64,000 bases of DNA from Subdoligranulum variabile. GTDB taxonomy: Bacteria > Bacillota > Clostridia > Oscillospirales > Ruminococcaceae. The notes beneath the pieces were generated by a model. The model ran no database searches, was not told the origin of the DNA, and saw nothing but the letters and a program-made list of their open reading frames with translations. This document shows positions 17,016 through 25,833 of this stretch, one piece after another. The stretch lies in assembly GCA_003343905.1 (NCBI GenBank), contig QAKI01000054.1, positions 42,931 to 106,930 on the forward strand. Direction: 5' to 3'. The position numbers and the translations under genes were made by a program. Numbering within the stretch: position 1 is the first letter of the stretch; each line of letters starts with the position of its first letter.

Positions 17016-17723
17016 ATGCAACGCGGTCTGGATCTGGCACAGCCCCGCCGGCGGCGCTGGCGGTGGCTGCTGGCGCCGCTGGTCCTGCTGGCGCTGTGGC
17101 TGGCGCTGCCCCATCTGGCGGCCGCCGCCCCGGCCGGGACCGCCTGGCTGCGGGCGGCGGTGGGGGATCTGCTGATCCCCCACTATACCGAAGAATTAGC
17201 GGACCTGCAGCGGCAGAACGCCGATCTGCACAGCCGTCTGGCCCGCGCCGCCGATGCTGAAGCGGAAAACGAAGCCCTGCGCCAACTGGTGGGGGCCGCC
17301 CGGCCGGAAGGCAGCTGGCAGCCCGCCCGCGTGACCGAACGCCGCGCCGATGGCGCCACGCTGGCCTGCACCGCCGAAGTGGGCGCCCCCGTGCTGGACC
17401 CGCAGGGCCGCTATGCCGGGCGGGTGGTGGCCTGCAGCAGCAACGACACCTGCCGGATCGCGTTTGCGGGCACCGAGGGCGACCCCTGCGCCGGGCTGGC
17501 CGGGCCCCATGCGGGGCTGCTGGAGCGCGAAAACGGCTGGGCCCTGACCGGCCTGCCTGCCGACTGCGGCCTTGCCGCCGGTACGACCGTGACCACGCCG
17601 GGCGGCTGCTGGCTGGGCACGCTGGCCGATGCCCCCAGCCCCGACGGCAGCGGCCTGACCGCCCGCGCCCCGCTGACCGACACGGCGGACCTTGGCAGCG
17701 CGGTCTTTTTTGTAAAAAAATGA
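17016..17723 (+). CDS. mreC: Rod-shape-determining protein MreC
   Basis: 235 residues: a basic cytosolic start (QPRRRRWRW), one helix (about 18-40), a coiled coil around LADLQRQNADLHSRLARAAD leading to EAENEALRQLVG, then two beta-barrel domains. MreC is an external scaffold of the elongasome that contacts PBP2. The ATG at 17016 lies 8 nt after GGGAGG; a GTG at 17007 overlaps that site. It is followed 61 nt later by PBP2 with no mreD between, which departs from the usual mreB-C-D order; mreB is also not adjacent. Confidence 0.8.
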   Translation: MQRGLDLAQPRRRRWRWLLAPLVLLALWLALPHLAAAAPAGTAWLRAAVGDLLIPHYTEELADLQRQNADLHSRLARAADAEAENEALRQLVGAARPEGSWQPARVTERRADGATLACTAEVGAPVLDPQGRYAGRVVACSSNDTCRIAFAGTEGDPCAGLAGPHAGLLERENGWALTGLPADCGLAAGTTVTTPGGCWLGTLADAPSPDGSGLTARAPLTDTADLGSAVFFVKK

Positions 17724-17784
17724 ATTGCTATTTCGACACAAATCGCCTATACTAAGAAATATCAGGGAAGGAGGTGGTCCGGCC

Positions 17785-19575
17785 ATGGCCAGACACAACG
17801 GGGACGCCCCGCGCGGGCACCGGCGCATCGCGGCGCTGCTGGTGCTGTGCTGCGTGGTGTTCGTGCTCTTTTTCGGGCGGCTCGCCTGGATGCAGTTCGT
17901 TATGGCGGACCACTATGCCGCCAAGGCGGCGCAGGCCAGTTCGGCCAGCTATACCGTGGAACAGCACGCGGCCCGCGGTTCCATCACCGACCGCAACGGC
18001 ACGGTGCTGGCGCGGGACACCACCGTGTACGACCTTTACCTGCGGGTCCCGGCCCCACCGGGCACCCGGATGCAGCAGACTGTACAAACTTTGGAAGAAC
18101 TCACAGGCGGCAAGGATGTGGAAACACAGCTTGCCGCCTTTTGTTCTGCCGTTTCGGCCGGGGAACTGCTGGTCCAGAAGGATCTGGACGAAGGGACCAT
18201 CGAGGCCCTCTACCGGGCGGGGCTGGTGCAGAGCGGCGCGGTGCGGCTGGACGCCCGCGGCGAACGCACCTGGCCCAACGGCACGCTGCTGCCCCACGCG
18301 CTGGGCTTTACCGGGCCTGTCACCGCCGAACAGTGGCCCGACGTGCAGGCCCAGGGCCTGCCCATGGACAGCATCCTGGGCCAGAGCGGGCTGGAAAAAG
18401 CCTACGACAGCCTGCTGCGCGGGCAGGACGGCCGCCTGCTGGTCAACGCCGGGCTGGACGGCGCCGTGCGCCAGACCCACCAACTGACCGACGCGCAGCC
18501 GGGCGCAACGCTGGTGCTGGCGCTGGACGCGGGGCTGCAGACCACCCTGCAGCAGGCGCTCAAGACCCAGATCGAGACCCTGCAGGCGACGGCTGCCGCC
18601 GGGGCCGGGCGGGAAGTCTGTGCCGGGGCCGCCGTGGTGGTGGACGTAAAGACCGGCGGCATCCTGGCCGCCGCCAACTGGCCCGGCTACGACCTGAACA
18701 CCTACCGCACGCAGTACAGCGCCCTGGCCGCCGACGCCGCCGCGCCGCTGCTGGACCGGGTCTTTCAGGGGTTGTACGCGCCGGGTTCGGCCTTCAAGCC
18801 CGCCGTGGCGGCCGCCGCCCTGACCGCAGGTTACGATCCCAACGCCACCGTGAACTGTACCGGGCGCTACCTGTACTACAGCGGCTACCAGCCGCGCTGC
18901 CTGCAGGACCGACATTCCGGCCCGGTGGACCTGCGCACGGCCCTGCAATACAGCTGCAACATCTTTTTCTACGACACCGGCCGCCGTCTGGGCGTGGATG
19001 TGTTCAGCGCCATGGCGCAGCAGTTGGGGCTGGCCAGCCCCACCGGCGTGGAAGTGCCCGAAGCCGAAGGTCGCCTGACCTGGTCCAGCGACAGCAACTA
19101 CCAGTCCGGCCTGACGCTGATGGCCGCCATCGGCCAGGGCAACACCGCCGTGACCCCGGCGCAGTTGGCCGTCTATGCCGCCACCCTGGCCACCGGCGGC
19201 CAGCGCCCCACCCTGCATTTTGCCAGCCACGCCCTGGACCCGGCCACCGGGCAGACCGTGTGGCAGTACACGCCCCAGTTTACGGCGGTGCCGGGCGGCG
19301 AGAGCGTGTTCGGCCCCATCCGCGACGGCATGGTGCGCATGGCCCAAAGCACCCGCGTGCTGCGGGAATCGCCGGTGCCCTGCGCCGCCAAGACCGGCAG
19401 CCCCCAGCGCGCCGAACAGATGCCCGGCGGCGGCTACTACACCAACTCGGTGCTGATCGGCTACGCGCCCGCCGACGACCCGCAGATCGCGGTGTCGGTG
19501 GTATTGGAATACGGCGGGGGCGGCGCCAACGCCGCGCCCATCCTGCGCGCCGTGCTGGACGCCTGCTTCGGCTGA
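17785..19575 (+). CDS. Penicillin-binding protein 2 (elongation-specific transpeptidase)
   Basis: 596 residues: one N-terminal helix, a dimerisation region with AARGSITDRNGTVLARD, and a transpeptidase domain. Catalytic motifs are SAFK (Ser335, Lys338), SCN (Ser390-Asn392) and KTG (536-538). This is a class B PBP that crosslinks peptidoglycan during side-wall growth. The ATG at 17785 follows AAGGAGGTG. It lies between mreC and a MinD-like gene, which supports a PBP2/MrdA role over a division PBP3 role. It has no C-terminal PASTA domains. Confidence 0.88.
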   Translation: MARHNGDAPRGHRRIAALLVLCCVVFVLFFGRLAWMQFVMADHYAAKAAQASSASYTVEQHAARGSITDRNGTVLARDTTVYDLYLRVPAPPGTRMQQTVQTLEELTGGKDVETQLAAFCSAVSAGELLVQKDLDEGTIEALYRAGLVQSGAVRLDARGERTWPNGTLLPHALGFTGPVTAEQWPDVQAQGLPMDSILGQSGLEKAYDSLLRGQDGRLLVNAGLDGAVRQTHQLTDAQPGATLVLALDAGLQTTLQQALKTQIETLQATAAAGAGREVCAGAAVVVDVKTGGILAAANWPGYDLNTYRTQYSALAADAAAPLLDRVFQGLYAPGSAFKPAVAAAALTAGYDPNATVNCTGRYLYYSGYQPRCLQDRHSGPVDLRTALQYSCNIFFYDTGRRLGVDVFSAMAQQLGLASPTGVEVPEAEGRLTWSSDSNYQSGLTLMAAIGQGNTAVTPAQLAVYAATLATGGQRPTLHFASHALDPATGQTVWQYTPQFTAVPGGESVFGPIRDGMVRMAQSTRVLRESPVPCAAKTGSPQRAEQMPGGGYYTNSVLIGYAPADDPQIAVSVVLEYGGGGANAAPILRAVLDACFG

Positions 19576-19675
19576 ACGCGCCGCCGGGATGAATAGACGG
19601 TTTTTATACAAAGGTCTAAACAGTACGTTGTTAAATCGTTCAAAAATGGGCCTGCTTTTTCTGCTAAAAAGTCAG

Positions 19676-19704
19676 TTGCCGCCTGTTGCAAAGTATGCTA
19701 CAAT
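19676..19704 (+). promoter_or_regulatory. Sigma-A promoter of the MinD-like gene and mgsA
   Basis: TTGCCG (19676-19681), 17-nt spacer, TACAAT (19699-19704), in the 186-bp gap after PBP2. Confidence 0.55.
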
Positions 19705-19761
19705 ACAAATGAGATAGTGTCGCGGCATTGTGACTGCCGCAGTTATATAGGAGGCCCGCTT

Positions 19762-20502
19762 TTGAACGCGCAATGTTGTATGATCTGTTCCGGCAAAGGG
19801 GGCACGGGCAAAAGCACGGTCTCCGTCCTGCTGGGTGCCAGCCTTGCGCGGCTGGGCCGCAAGGTGCTTTTGATCGAACTGGATTCCGGCCTGCGGAGCG
19901 TCGATATTATTGCAGGGGTCTATGGCCGCACGGTCTATGACATTGAAGATGTGCTGTGCGGCCGGTGTGAGGGCGGCAAGGCCGTCGTGCCAAGCCCGCT
20001 ATACCCCGGGCTTTCGGTCATCAGCGCCCCCTACGAAGGCGGGGCCGTGGAGGCCGCCCCGCTGGGGCGGCTGCTGACGGCCATGCGCCCGTATTTTGAT
20101 TTTGTCCTGCTGGACACCGCCGCCGGGATGGGCGCGCCGTTCACCGCGGCGGCCGCTGTGGCGGACACCGCCCTGCTTGTGCTGACGCCGGACCCGGTGG
20201 CGCTGCGCGACGGGCGGATCGTGGCGGACTGGCTGCTGCGCGGCAGCCGGCCCCAGAGCGCGGTGCGGCTGGTGATGAACCGCATCACGCGGGAAAGTTT
20301 CGGCAAACGGGCTTCCGTTTTCGATCTGGATGAATGCATCGACACAGTGGGCGTTCAACTGCTGGCGGTGATCCCCGAAAGCCGGGAACTGCAGCGCGCC
20401 GGTGCGCTGGGCACTGTACCGCCGCCCCATGACCCGGCGGTGATCGCCGGACAAGCCATGGCCAGACGTCTGTGCGGGCAGCGCGTCCCGCTTACCTTGT
20501 AA
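19762..20502 (+). CDS. MinD/ParA-family P-loop ATPase
   Basis: 246 residues with a deviant Walker A SGKGGTGKST (signature Lys12, P-loop Lys17), ELDSGLRSVDII as switch I and LLDTAAGMGAP as switch II. Best start is TTG at 19762, after AGGAGG; an upstream in-frame ATG has no binding site. Its position between PBP2 and mgsA is where minD sits in many Clostridia, so a role in division-site choice is likely. However, minC and minE are not adjacent, and the C-terminus (RRLCGQRVPLTL) is only weakly like the MinD membrane-binding helix. Confidence 0.75.
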   Translation: MNAQCCMICSGKGGTGKSTVSVLLGASLARLGRKVLLIELDSGLRSVDIIAGVYGRTVYDIEDVLCGRCEGGKAVVPSPLYPGLSVISAPYEGGAVEAAPLGRLLTAMRPYFDFVLLDTAAGMGAPFTAAAAVADTALLVLTPDPVALRDGRIVADWLLRGSRPQSAVRLVMNRITRESFGKRASVFDLDECIDTVGVQLLAVIPESRELQRAGALGTVPPPHDPAVIAGQAMARRLCGQRVPLTL

Positions 20503-20527
20503 CGCTTGAGAAGGATGGTGTAGCATT

Positions 20528-20938
20528 ATGATAATCGCCCTGGTGGCTCACGACGCCAAGAAGGAGCTGATGCTACAGTTTTGCACCGCCTATCGGCACA
20601 TTTTGTCGCAGCATAAGCTGATCGCAACGGGTACGACGGGACGCCTGGTGGAAGAAAACACCGGCCTTGCCGTGCAGAAGTTCCTGCCCGGCGGCCATGG
20701 CGGCGACCAGCAGATCATGGCCCGCATCGCCTGTGACGAGGTGGACATGCTGCTGTTTTTCCGGGACCCCATCACGGCCAAGCCCGGCGAACCCAACGAG
20801 ATGAACCTGCTGCGCATCTGCGATGTACATAACATTCCGGTCGCCACGAACATTGCCACGGCCGAGGTGCTGATCCACGGCCTGGAACACGGCGACCTGG
20901 ACTGGCGTACCATCCTCAACCCGCAGCACGGCGTCTGA
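20528..20938 (+). CDS. mgsA: Methylglyoxal synthase
   Basis: 136 residues, the usual family length. It converts dihydroxyacetone phosphate to methylglyoxal and phosphate, a glycolytic bypass that relieves phosphate limitation. Conserved features are VAHDAKK (His8), TGTTGR phosphate loop, GGHGGDQQI with the catalytic Asp60, FFRDP and CDVHNIPVATN (His101). It follows the MinD-like gene by 25 nt with GAAGGA before the ATG, and ends at a long GC hairpin. Confidence 0.93.
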   Translation: MIIALVAHDAKKELMLQFCTAYRHILSQHKLIATGTTGRLVEENTGLAVQKFLPGGHGGDQQIMARIACDEVDMLLFFRDPITAKPGEPNEMNLLRICDVHNIPVATNIATAEVLIHGLEHGDLDWRTILNPQHGV

Positions 20939-20972
20939 ACGCCCTGCAAAAATGCTCCAATAAGAACAACAG

Positions 20973-21005
20973 GCCCCGGCCTGCGCGGCATGCGCAGGCC
21001 GGGGC
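20973..21005. terminator. GC-rich hairpin terminator after mgsA
   Basis: GCCCCGGCCTGCGC (20973-20986), loop GGCAT, perfect 14-nt complement (20992-21005). The T run is poor (TTCGTCGTT); it may serve both converging units. Confidence 0.65.
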
Positions 21006-21039
21006 TTCGTCGTTGTATGGTTCTGTGGGGTGGTTTGGG

Positions 21040-21753
21040 TCAGGGCGCGGCCGGGGCGGCAGCGTCGTCCCGCTGCCACAGCAGATGCATGGTGTCGGGC
21101 ACATCGGTCATCACATAGTCACCATCCGTTCCCTTGGCGGCCTGCTGCACAGATTCCCAATCATCCCATGCAACAAAATAGGCTTCCTGTGCAGTATCCA
21201 GTGTATTGTAAAACAGGACCGTATCACCTTGCCAACCATTATGCGTCAGGCTCGACCACAGATCCACCTGCATGGTAAAAATGGCAGCTTCGTAGGTCCC
21301 GCTTTCATCCTGAATGGTAACATAGGTGCTTTGCAAGCTGGTATAACTTTTCCCCTGCACCATCTGAACACGCAGTTCCTTCGTATCAGTGCAGTACACA
21401 TCTGCAATATCTTCCTGCCTGACATCCAGCATCACCCCCAGCGCCCAGTGGCGGAACCCCAGCACACTTACCGCAAGGACCGCCACCGCCAGCAAAACCA
21501 CACCAGCCACCGGGCCCCATATCTTCTTCCGCAGCGTCCCCCGCGCTTTGCGCAGCGCGGCGGCCTGTTCCTGGGCCTTGGCAGATTCCAGTTCTTTTTC
21601 CTCCGGGGCGGCATTCTCCATGTTTTCCCACAGGGCGCGGCAGTCCGAACATTCTTCCAGATGTTCCTTCACGGCGGCGGCGGTGTCCGGCTCACACACC
21701 TGATCCTTATACAGCGGCAGCAGGTCCCGCACCAGATAACAGGGCATTTTCAT
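21040..21753 (-). CDS. Membrane anti-sigma factor with zinc-finger domain
   Basis: 237 residues. The N-terminus MPCYLVRDLLPLYKDQ and the HLEECSDCR motif (His-x3-Cys-x2-Cys) form a zinc-associated anti-sigma domain. One membrane helix (about 93-113) is followed by an external domain of about 120 residues that probably senses an envelope signal. Its ATG overlaps the stop codon of the ECF sigma gene (ATGA), so the two proteins are made together. It should hold the sigma factor inactive at the membrane. Confidence 0.85.
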   Translation of the reverse strand: MKMPCYLVRDLLPLYKDQVCEPDTAAAVKEHLEECSDCRALWENMENAAPEEKELESAKAQEQAAALRKARGTLRKKIWGPVAGVVLLAVAVLAVSVLGFRHWALGVMLDVRQEDIADVYCTDTKELRVQMVQGKSYTSLQSTYVTIQDESGTYEAAIFTMQVDLWSSLTHNGWQGDTVLFYNTLDTAQEAYFVAWDDWESVQQAAKGTDGDYVMTDVPDTMHLLWQRDDAAAPAAP

Positions 21754-22238
21754 GGCAAAGCCTCCTTCAGTTTCGCACGGGCCCGGTAGTACGTCACGCG
21801 GGCCCAGCTTTCGGTCTTTTCGTGCAGCGCGCCGATCTCGGCAAAGGTCAATTCACCGTAGACCCGTAGCCAGAATACTTCCCGGTAGGGTTCCGGCAGG
21901 GCGTGCAGCGCCCGGTGCAGGGTCAGCGCCCCCTGGCGCTGTTCCAGCCGTTCCCCGGGCAGCGGGTCGCGGTCGGGCGTGTCGGGCGGTGTTTCCGGCA
22001 GCGGGGCTTCCCGTTTATGGCGGCGGTAATGGTCCGCCAGCGCGTGCTTGGCAATGCTGCACAGCCACACATTCACCGGGCATTCCCCCTGGAAGCGGTC
22101 GATGCCGCGTAGGGCTTTATAAAATGTTTCCTGCGCAAGGTCGGCGGCCAGTTCACTGTCATGGCACAGGGTCATCAGGTAGGCATAGACCGCTTTGTAA
22201 TACCGGGCGTAGACCTGTTCAAAGTCGTCTTTCCGCAT
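21750..22238 (-). CDS. ECF-type RNA polymerase sigma factor
   Basis: 162 residues with regions sigma2 (about 5-70, ELAADLAQETFYKALRGI) and sigma4 (about 105-160, LPEPYREVFWLRVYGELTF). The ATG at 22238 follows AAGGAGGG; an upstream in-frame ATG at 22268 is less likely. It is cotranscribed with the anti-sigma factor and preceded by a promoter of the ECF class, so it likely activates its own expression when released. Other targets are not evident in the window. Confidence 0.9.
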   Translation of the reverse strand: MRKDDFEQVYARYYKAVYAYLMTLCHDSELAADLAQETFYKALRGIDRFQGECPVNVWLCSIAKHALADHYRRHKREAPLPETPPDTPDRDPLPGERLEQRQGALTLHRALHALPEPYREVFWLRVYGELTFAEIGALHEKTESWARVTYYRARAKLKEALP

Positions 22239-22282
22239 CGCCGCGCCCTCCTTTCCCGCATTTTTCAACCGGCTGTACCCAT

Positions 22283-22310
22283 AAGACGCAGAACATCGCC
22301 GGATGTTACA
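22283..22310 (-). promoter_or_regulatory. ECF-type autoregulatory promoter
   Basis: Minus strand: TGTAAC (22310-22305), 16-nt spacer, CGTCTT (22288-22283), 44 nt before the sigma gene start. It fits the TGAAAC-N16-CGTC pattern of ECF promoters in Firmicutes. Confidence 0.65.
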
Positions 22311-22330
22311 ACTTTTTCCTGCTTTTTTGC

Positions 22331-22360
22331 AAAAAAGGCGGGACCCCGCAGGGTCCCGCC
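22331..22360 (-). terminator. Terminator after the PNPOx-fold gene
   Basis: GGCGGGACCC and GGGTCCCGCC arms with CGCA loop, followed on the minus strand by a run of six T. Confidence 0.85.
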
Positions 22361-22371
22361 AATGTACGGTG

Positions 22372-22782
22372 TCAATAGTTCATGATGTCCTTGACCGTCC
22401 CCGACATCGAGAACAGCTTCGCAGACAAATGATCCAGATAGACGATGCCCAGCTTGTGGCCGGTCTCGTCATTGTACAGGTCCTCCAACTGGGGCATGAC
22501 CTGGAAGGCAGCTTCCTGCGCTTCGGGGGTATTGTCAAAGTTGGCAGTGCCCTGCACGCGCAGCCACTCGCCGCGGTCATTGGCCGCGCAGATCTCCAGG
22601 TTGGTGTTGTCCAACAACTGCTTGTAGGCGGCCTTGTGCTTGCCGATAGCCAGGCACAGGTGGCCGTTGTACCACATGGCGAACCCCAGCGGGCGCACCC
22701 GCGGCAGATAACCGTCCACGGTAGCCAGATAGAACGTGGGGTTTTCTTTCAGGAAATTCATGATCTCTTCATTGGGTTTCAT
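22372..22782 (-). CDS. Pyridoxamine 5-phosphate oxidase-fold flavin-binding protein
   Basis: 136 residues with the split-barrel pattern: FLKENPTFYLATVDGYLPRV, then RPLGFAMWYNGHLCLAIG. Members bind FMN, F420 or heme and act as small oxidoreductases; the exact substrate is not readable. The ATG at 22782 follows AAAAGGAGA. It begins 20 nt after dapL and ends at a strong terminator, so it closes the dapL transcript. Confidence 0.8.
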   Translation of the reverse strand: MKPNEEIMNFLKENPTFYLATVDGYLPRVRPLGFAMWYNGHLCLAIGKHKAAYKQLLDNTNLEICAANDRGEWLRVQGTANFDNTPEAQEAAFQVMPQLEDLYNDETGHKLGIVYLDHLSAKLFSMSGTVKDIMNY

Positions 22783-22802
22783 GGCGATCTCTCCTTTTGG
22801 GT

Positions 22803-23993
22803 TCACAGCTTTGCCAACGCTGCCTTGATGCGTTCGGCAGCCTCGCGGGTGCGCGCGGCGTCACCGAAAGCCGTCAGGCGGAAATATCCCTTGCCGCAGG
22901 GGCCGAAGCCCTCGCCGGGCGTGCCCACCACGCGGGCGGTGTCCAGCAGCCAGTCAAAGAACTCCCAACTGCCCATGCCGCCGGGGCAGCGCAGCCAGAT
23001 GTAGGGGCTGTTCTTGCCGCCGCAGTACCAGACGCCCGCTTCGTCCAGCGCCTGGGCAATGACAGCCGCGTTGCGGCGGTAGTAGTCGAGATTCTGCTGG
23101 ATCTCGGCCATGCCTTCCTCGCTGAAAACGGCCGCCGCGCCGCGCTGCACGATATACGCCACACCGTTGAACTTGGTGGTCTGGCGGCGCAGCCACATCT
23201 TGTTCAGGCTCTGGCCGCACCGCGTCAATGCCTGGGGCACGATGGTGTAGCCGCAGCGGGTGCCGGTAAAGCCGGCAATCTTGGAGAAGCTGCACACCTC
23301 AATGGCCACTTCCTCGGCGCCCTTGGCCTCGTAGATGCTGCGGGCAAGCCCCGGCTGGCTGACGAAACACTCATACGCCGCATCGTAAAGGATCACGGCG
23401 TTCCGGGCTTTGGCCCAGTCCACCCACGCCTGCAACTGTTCCACCGTGTAGGCTGCGCCGGTGGGGTTGTTGGGGCTGCAAATATAGACGATGTCGGCGT
23501 CGGGGGCTTCCTCCGGCATGGGCAGGAAATTGTTTTCCGCCGTGGCAGCCAGGTACAGGATCTTGCGGCCCGCCATCACGTTGTCGTCCACATAAACCGG
23601 GTAGACCGGGTCGGGCACCAGCACGGTGTTGTCCTCGCTGAACAGGTCCAGCAGGTTGCCCAGGTCGCTCTTGGCGCCGTCCGAAATGAAGATCTCCGAA
23701 AGGTCCAGCGTCACGCCGCGCCCCGCGTAATACTGGCGGATGGCTTCCCGCAGGAACTCATAGCCCTGCTCGCTGGGGATGTAGCCGTGGAAGGTCTCCT
23801 TGTGGCCCTGTTCCTCCACCGCCTTGTGCATGGCTTCCACCACCGACTTTGCCAGCGGCAGCGTCACGTCCCCGATGCCCAGCCGGATCAGGTCGGCGTC
23901 GGGGTGGGCTTTCTGGTAATCGGCCACTTTGTGCGCGATGGTGCTGAAGAGGTAGCTTTCGTTCAGTTCTGCATAATGCGGATTGATCTGCAT
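22803..23993 (-). CDS. dapL: LL-diaminopimelate aminotransferase
   Basis: 396 residues, fold-type I PLP enzyme. It converts tetrahydrodipicolinate directly to LL-diaminopimelate with glutamate as donor, the short route to lysine and peptidoglycan DAP. Visible features: SPNNPTG (173-179), YDAAYECF, and the PLP-binding Lys238 in CSFSKIAGFTGTRCGY, which is characteristic of DapL. dapF, which acts next, lies 3.6 kb upstream on the same strand, separated by two membrane-protein genes. GAGGAGGATC precedes the ATG. Confidence 0.93.
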   Translation of the reverse strand: MQINPHYAELNESYLFSTIAHKVADYQKAHPDADLIRLGIGDVTLPLAKSVVEAMHKAVEEQGHKETFHGYIPSEQGYEFLREAIRQYYAGRGVTLDLSEIFISDGAKSDLGNLLDLFSEDNTVLVPDPVYPVYVDDNVMAGRKILYLAATAENNFLPMPEEAPDADIVYICSPNNPTGAAYTVEQLQAWVDWAKARNAVILYDAAYECFVSQPGLARSIYEAKGAEEVAIEVCSFSKIAGFTGTRCGYTIVPQALTRCGQSLNKMWLRRQTTKFNGVAYIVQRGAAAVFSEEGMAEIQQNLDYYRRNAAVIAQALDEAGVWYCGGKNSPYIWLRCPGGMGSWEFFDWLLDTARVVGTPGEGFGPCGKGYFRLTAFGDAARTREAAERIKAALAKL

Positions 23994-24011
23994 AATGATC
24001 CTCCTCGTATG

Positions 24012-24040
24012 TACATATATTTATGATTACTGTATCACAA
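24012..24040 (-). promoter_or_regulatory. Probable dapL promoter
   Basis: Minus strand: TTGTGA (24040-24035), 17-nt spacer, TATGTA (24017-24012). It gives dapL its own promoter in the gap after the membrane-protein genes. Confidence 0.5.
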
Positions 24041-24078
24041 TTTTGCGGGCGGTGCAAGGGAAGATTCGTCCCCGCGTG

Positions 24079-25764
24079 TCACTCGGCGCCTTCCGCCGCC
24101 CAGGACTGGGCGCCCGCAACAGCCGTTTGCAGTTCGGCGGCGCTGTCGTAGGCCATGACTACATAGTGTTTGTTGCGGTCGGCTATTTCTTCGCCGTCCT
24201 CATAGACCACGTCCGACCACCAGTAAAGCTGGGTCAGGTTCATGGATTGCAGCTCTTCCATCGTCGTCAGCAGGAACACCGGGCCTTCCGGCGGCTGGAC
24301 GTGGCTGGTCTTTTGCAGCCATTCGTAGGGTTCCAGCGTGTTGAAATTGTTGGTCACCCACATTTCGATCTGGCCGTCGGACCATTCGGTCAGCACGTTG
24401 CCGTTCCAGAACGTGGCATAGCCCTGGGTGTAGCCCTCGTCCTCCAGCCAATCGCAGACTTCCGCCAGGTGGGGGTTGGTCTGGGGACCATGCTGGAAAA
24501 ACTGTATGCAGGCCGAAACACTGGTCGCCGCGATACAGACGCAGAAGGCCAGACCGGCCGCGCGACGGGTGAACCGCAGGCGGAAATGCTCGGTCTCCCC
24601 TTCCATTTGAAGGGTCAGGAACACGAAAGGCACCACCGTCAGCCAGTAGGACGCATTGGTATCGCCAGGCCGTCCCGTGCAGGAGAAGATCAATCCCTGC
24701 ACAAGGCAGATGGCACCCATCAGCAGCGGAAGAATGCGCTGTTCGCCCAGTTCCCGCCAGCGCAGCAGCAGCCGGATCAGGCTGAACACGAACGCCCCCG
24801 CCGTCAGCAGACTGAATGCCGCCAGAATGCCCATCAGCGAGAAAAGCGGCCCGCCGCCGTTCAAGTAGGAATCCACCGGATAGCCAAACAGCGTCAAAAA
24901 ATCCGTCCATTTATCAAGAAGTGTTTCGATGCTGAGATTCGTCCAGGAACGGTCATTATAACTGGAGAAGTCATGATTGACAGAAAGGACCACACTGTTG
25001 AACAGATAACCGCCCGCCGCTATCACAGCAGCCCCAGCAGCGGCACCCAACTGCCGCAGCGCCCGGCGCGGCAGACGATCCGGGTGCAGGTGCCATTGCA
25101 GCCCGGCAGCCACGGTGGCTGCCGCCAGCATGGGCAGATAAAATCCCATCAGGCCCTTGATGCCGTTCAAGCCCGACGCCGCGCTGCTGAATACCAGAAG
25201 CGCAGCCGGGACGATCCACCGCTTGGCTTTCTCCGCGCGCGTCAGATGAAGGATTGCGCCAAAACTCAGCAAGATCCAGATCATGTGCGGCAGATAGTAG
25301 CCGCCGAAGGGACCGTACCACAGATACCAGGTCCCGAACGGGCAGACCAGCGCGCCCGCACTCCACGCGCCGCTGCTGCGGAACCCCATTCCGCGCCAGG
25401 CATACAGGTAGACGGCCACCAGAAGCAGCATACACAGCCCCTGCCCCAGCATGCGCGCCGCATACCAGTCATGCGGGAACAGCAGCAGCCCCACGCGGTA
25501 GAACGGCTGCAAACAGAACACCCGCAACTCCGTGGAATACCACCAGTTCGTTGAGAGCAGGCCGCCTTCCTGATTCAGAAGGTTGGCCAGCACCATCTCG
25601 CTGGACATATCGCTGTCGATATAGTTGCGGCCATGCAGGCAGAGGACCAGCATGGTGATGCAGTAGGCCGCCACCAGCCACACCCACGGGAACAGCCGGA
25701 AAAAGCGGTCGCTCCGCTTTTCCCCCGGGATCACCAGCGCCGCGCGCAGTTTTCGTTGCAGCAT
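24079..25764 (-). CDS. GT-C-like polytopic membrane protein, paralog A
   Basis: 561 residues with about eleven helices. A basic start (MLQRKLRAALVIPGEKRSD) leads into the first helix and then GRNYIDSDMSSEMVLANLL, an acidic first external loop as in GT-C glycosyltransferases. The C-terminal 140 residues are soluble and contain YTQGYATFWNGNVLTEWSDG. The protein aligns along its whole length with the neighbour at 25834-27519, and the 5-prime DNA of the two genes is nearly identical. Likely a membrane enzyme of envelope-glycan metabolism; the substrate is unknown. Confidence 0.65.
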   Translation of the reverse strand: MLQRKLRAALVIPGEKRSDRFFRLFPWVWLVAAYCITMLVLCLHGRNYIDSDMSSEMVLANLLNQEGGLLSTNWWYSTELRVFCLQPFYRVGLLLFPHDWYAARMLGQGLCMLLLVAVYLYAWRGMGFRSSGAWSAGALVCPFGTWYLWYGPFGGYYLPHMIWILLSFGAILHLTRAEKAKRWIVPAALLVFSSAASGLNGIKGLMGFYLPMLAAATVAAGLQWHLHPDRLPRRALRQLGAAAGAAVIAAGGYLFNSVVLSVNHDFSSYNDRSWTNLSIETLLDKWTDFLTLFGYPVDSYLNGGGPLFSLMGILAAFSLLTAGAFVFSLIRLLLRWRELGEQRILPLLMGAICLVQGLIFSCTGRPGDTNASYWLTVVPFVFLTLQMEGETEHFRLRFTRRAAGLAFCVCIAATSVSACIQFFQHGPQTNPHLAEVCDWLEDEGYTQGYATFWNGNVLTEWSDGQIEMWVTNNFNTLEPYEWLQKTSHVQPPEGPVFLLTTMEELQSMNLTQLYWWSDVVYEDGEEIADRNKHYVVMAYDSAAELQTAVAGAQSWAAEGAE

Positions 25765-25782
25765 GTTGTTTTTCCTTTCTTA
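25607..25782. repeat. 176-bp direct repeat, copy 1
   Basis: Covers the first 52 codons and the start region of paralog A. It matches 27362-27537 at all but one of 176 positions (T in GTGATG here, C in the other copy). Confidence 0.95.
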
Positions 25783-25833
25783 ACTTTCCTGAAAAATGAT
25801 GAGGTATTCCTCATACATAAATGCCTGTTTTTA

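Noticed and set aside
23994..24078. Lysine riboswitch before dapL
   Set aside because: The leader is far too short and no conserved elements are visible.
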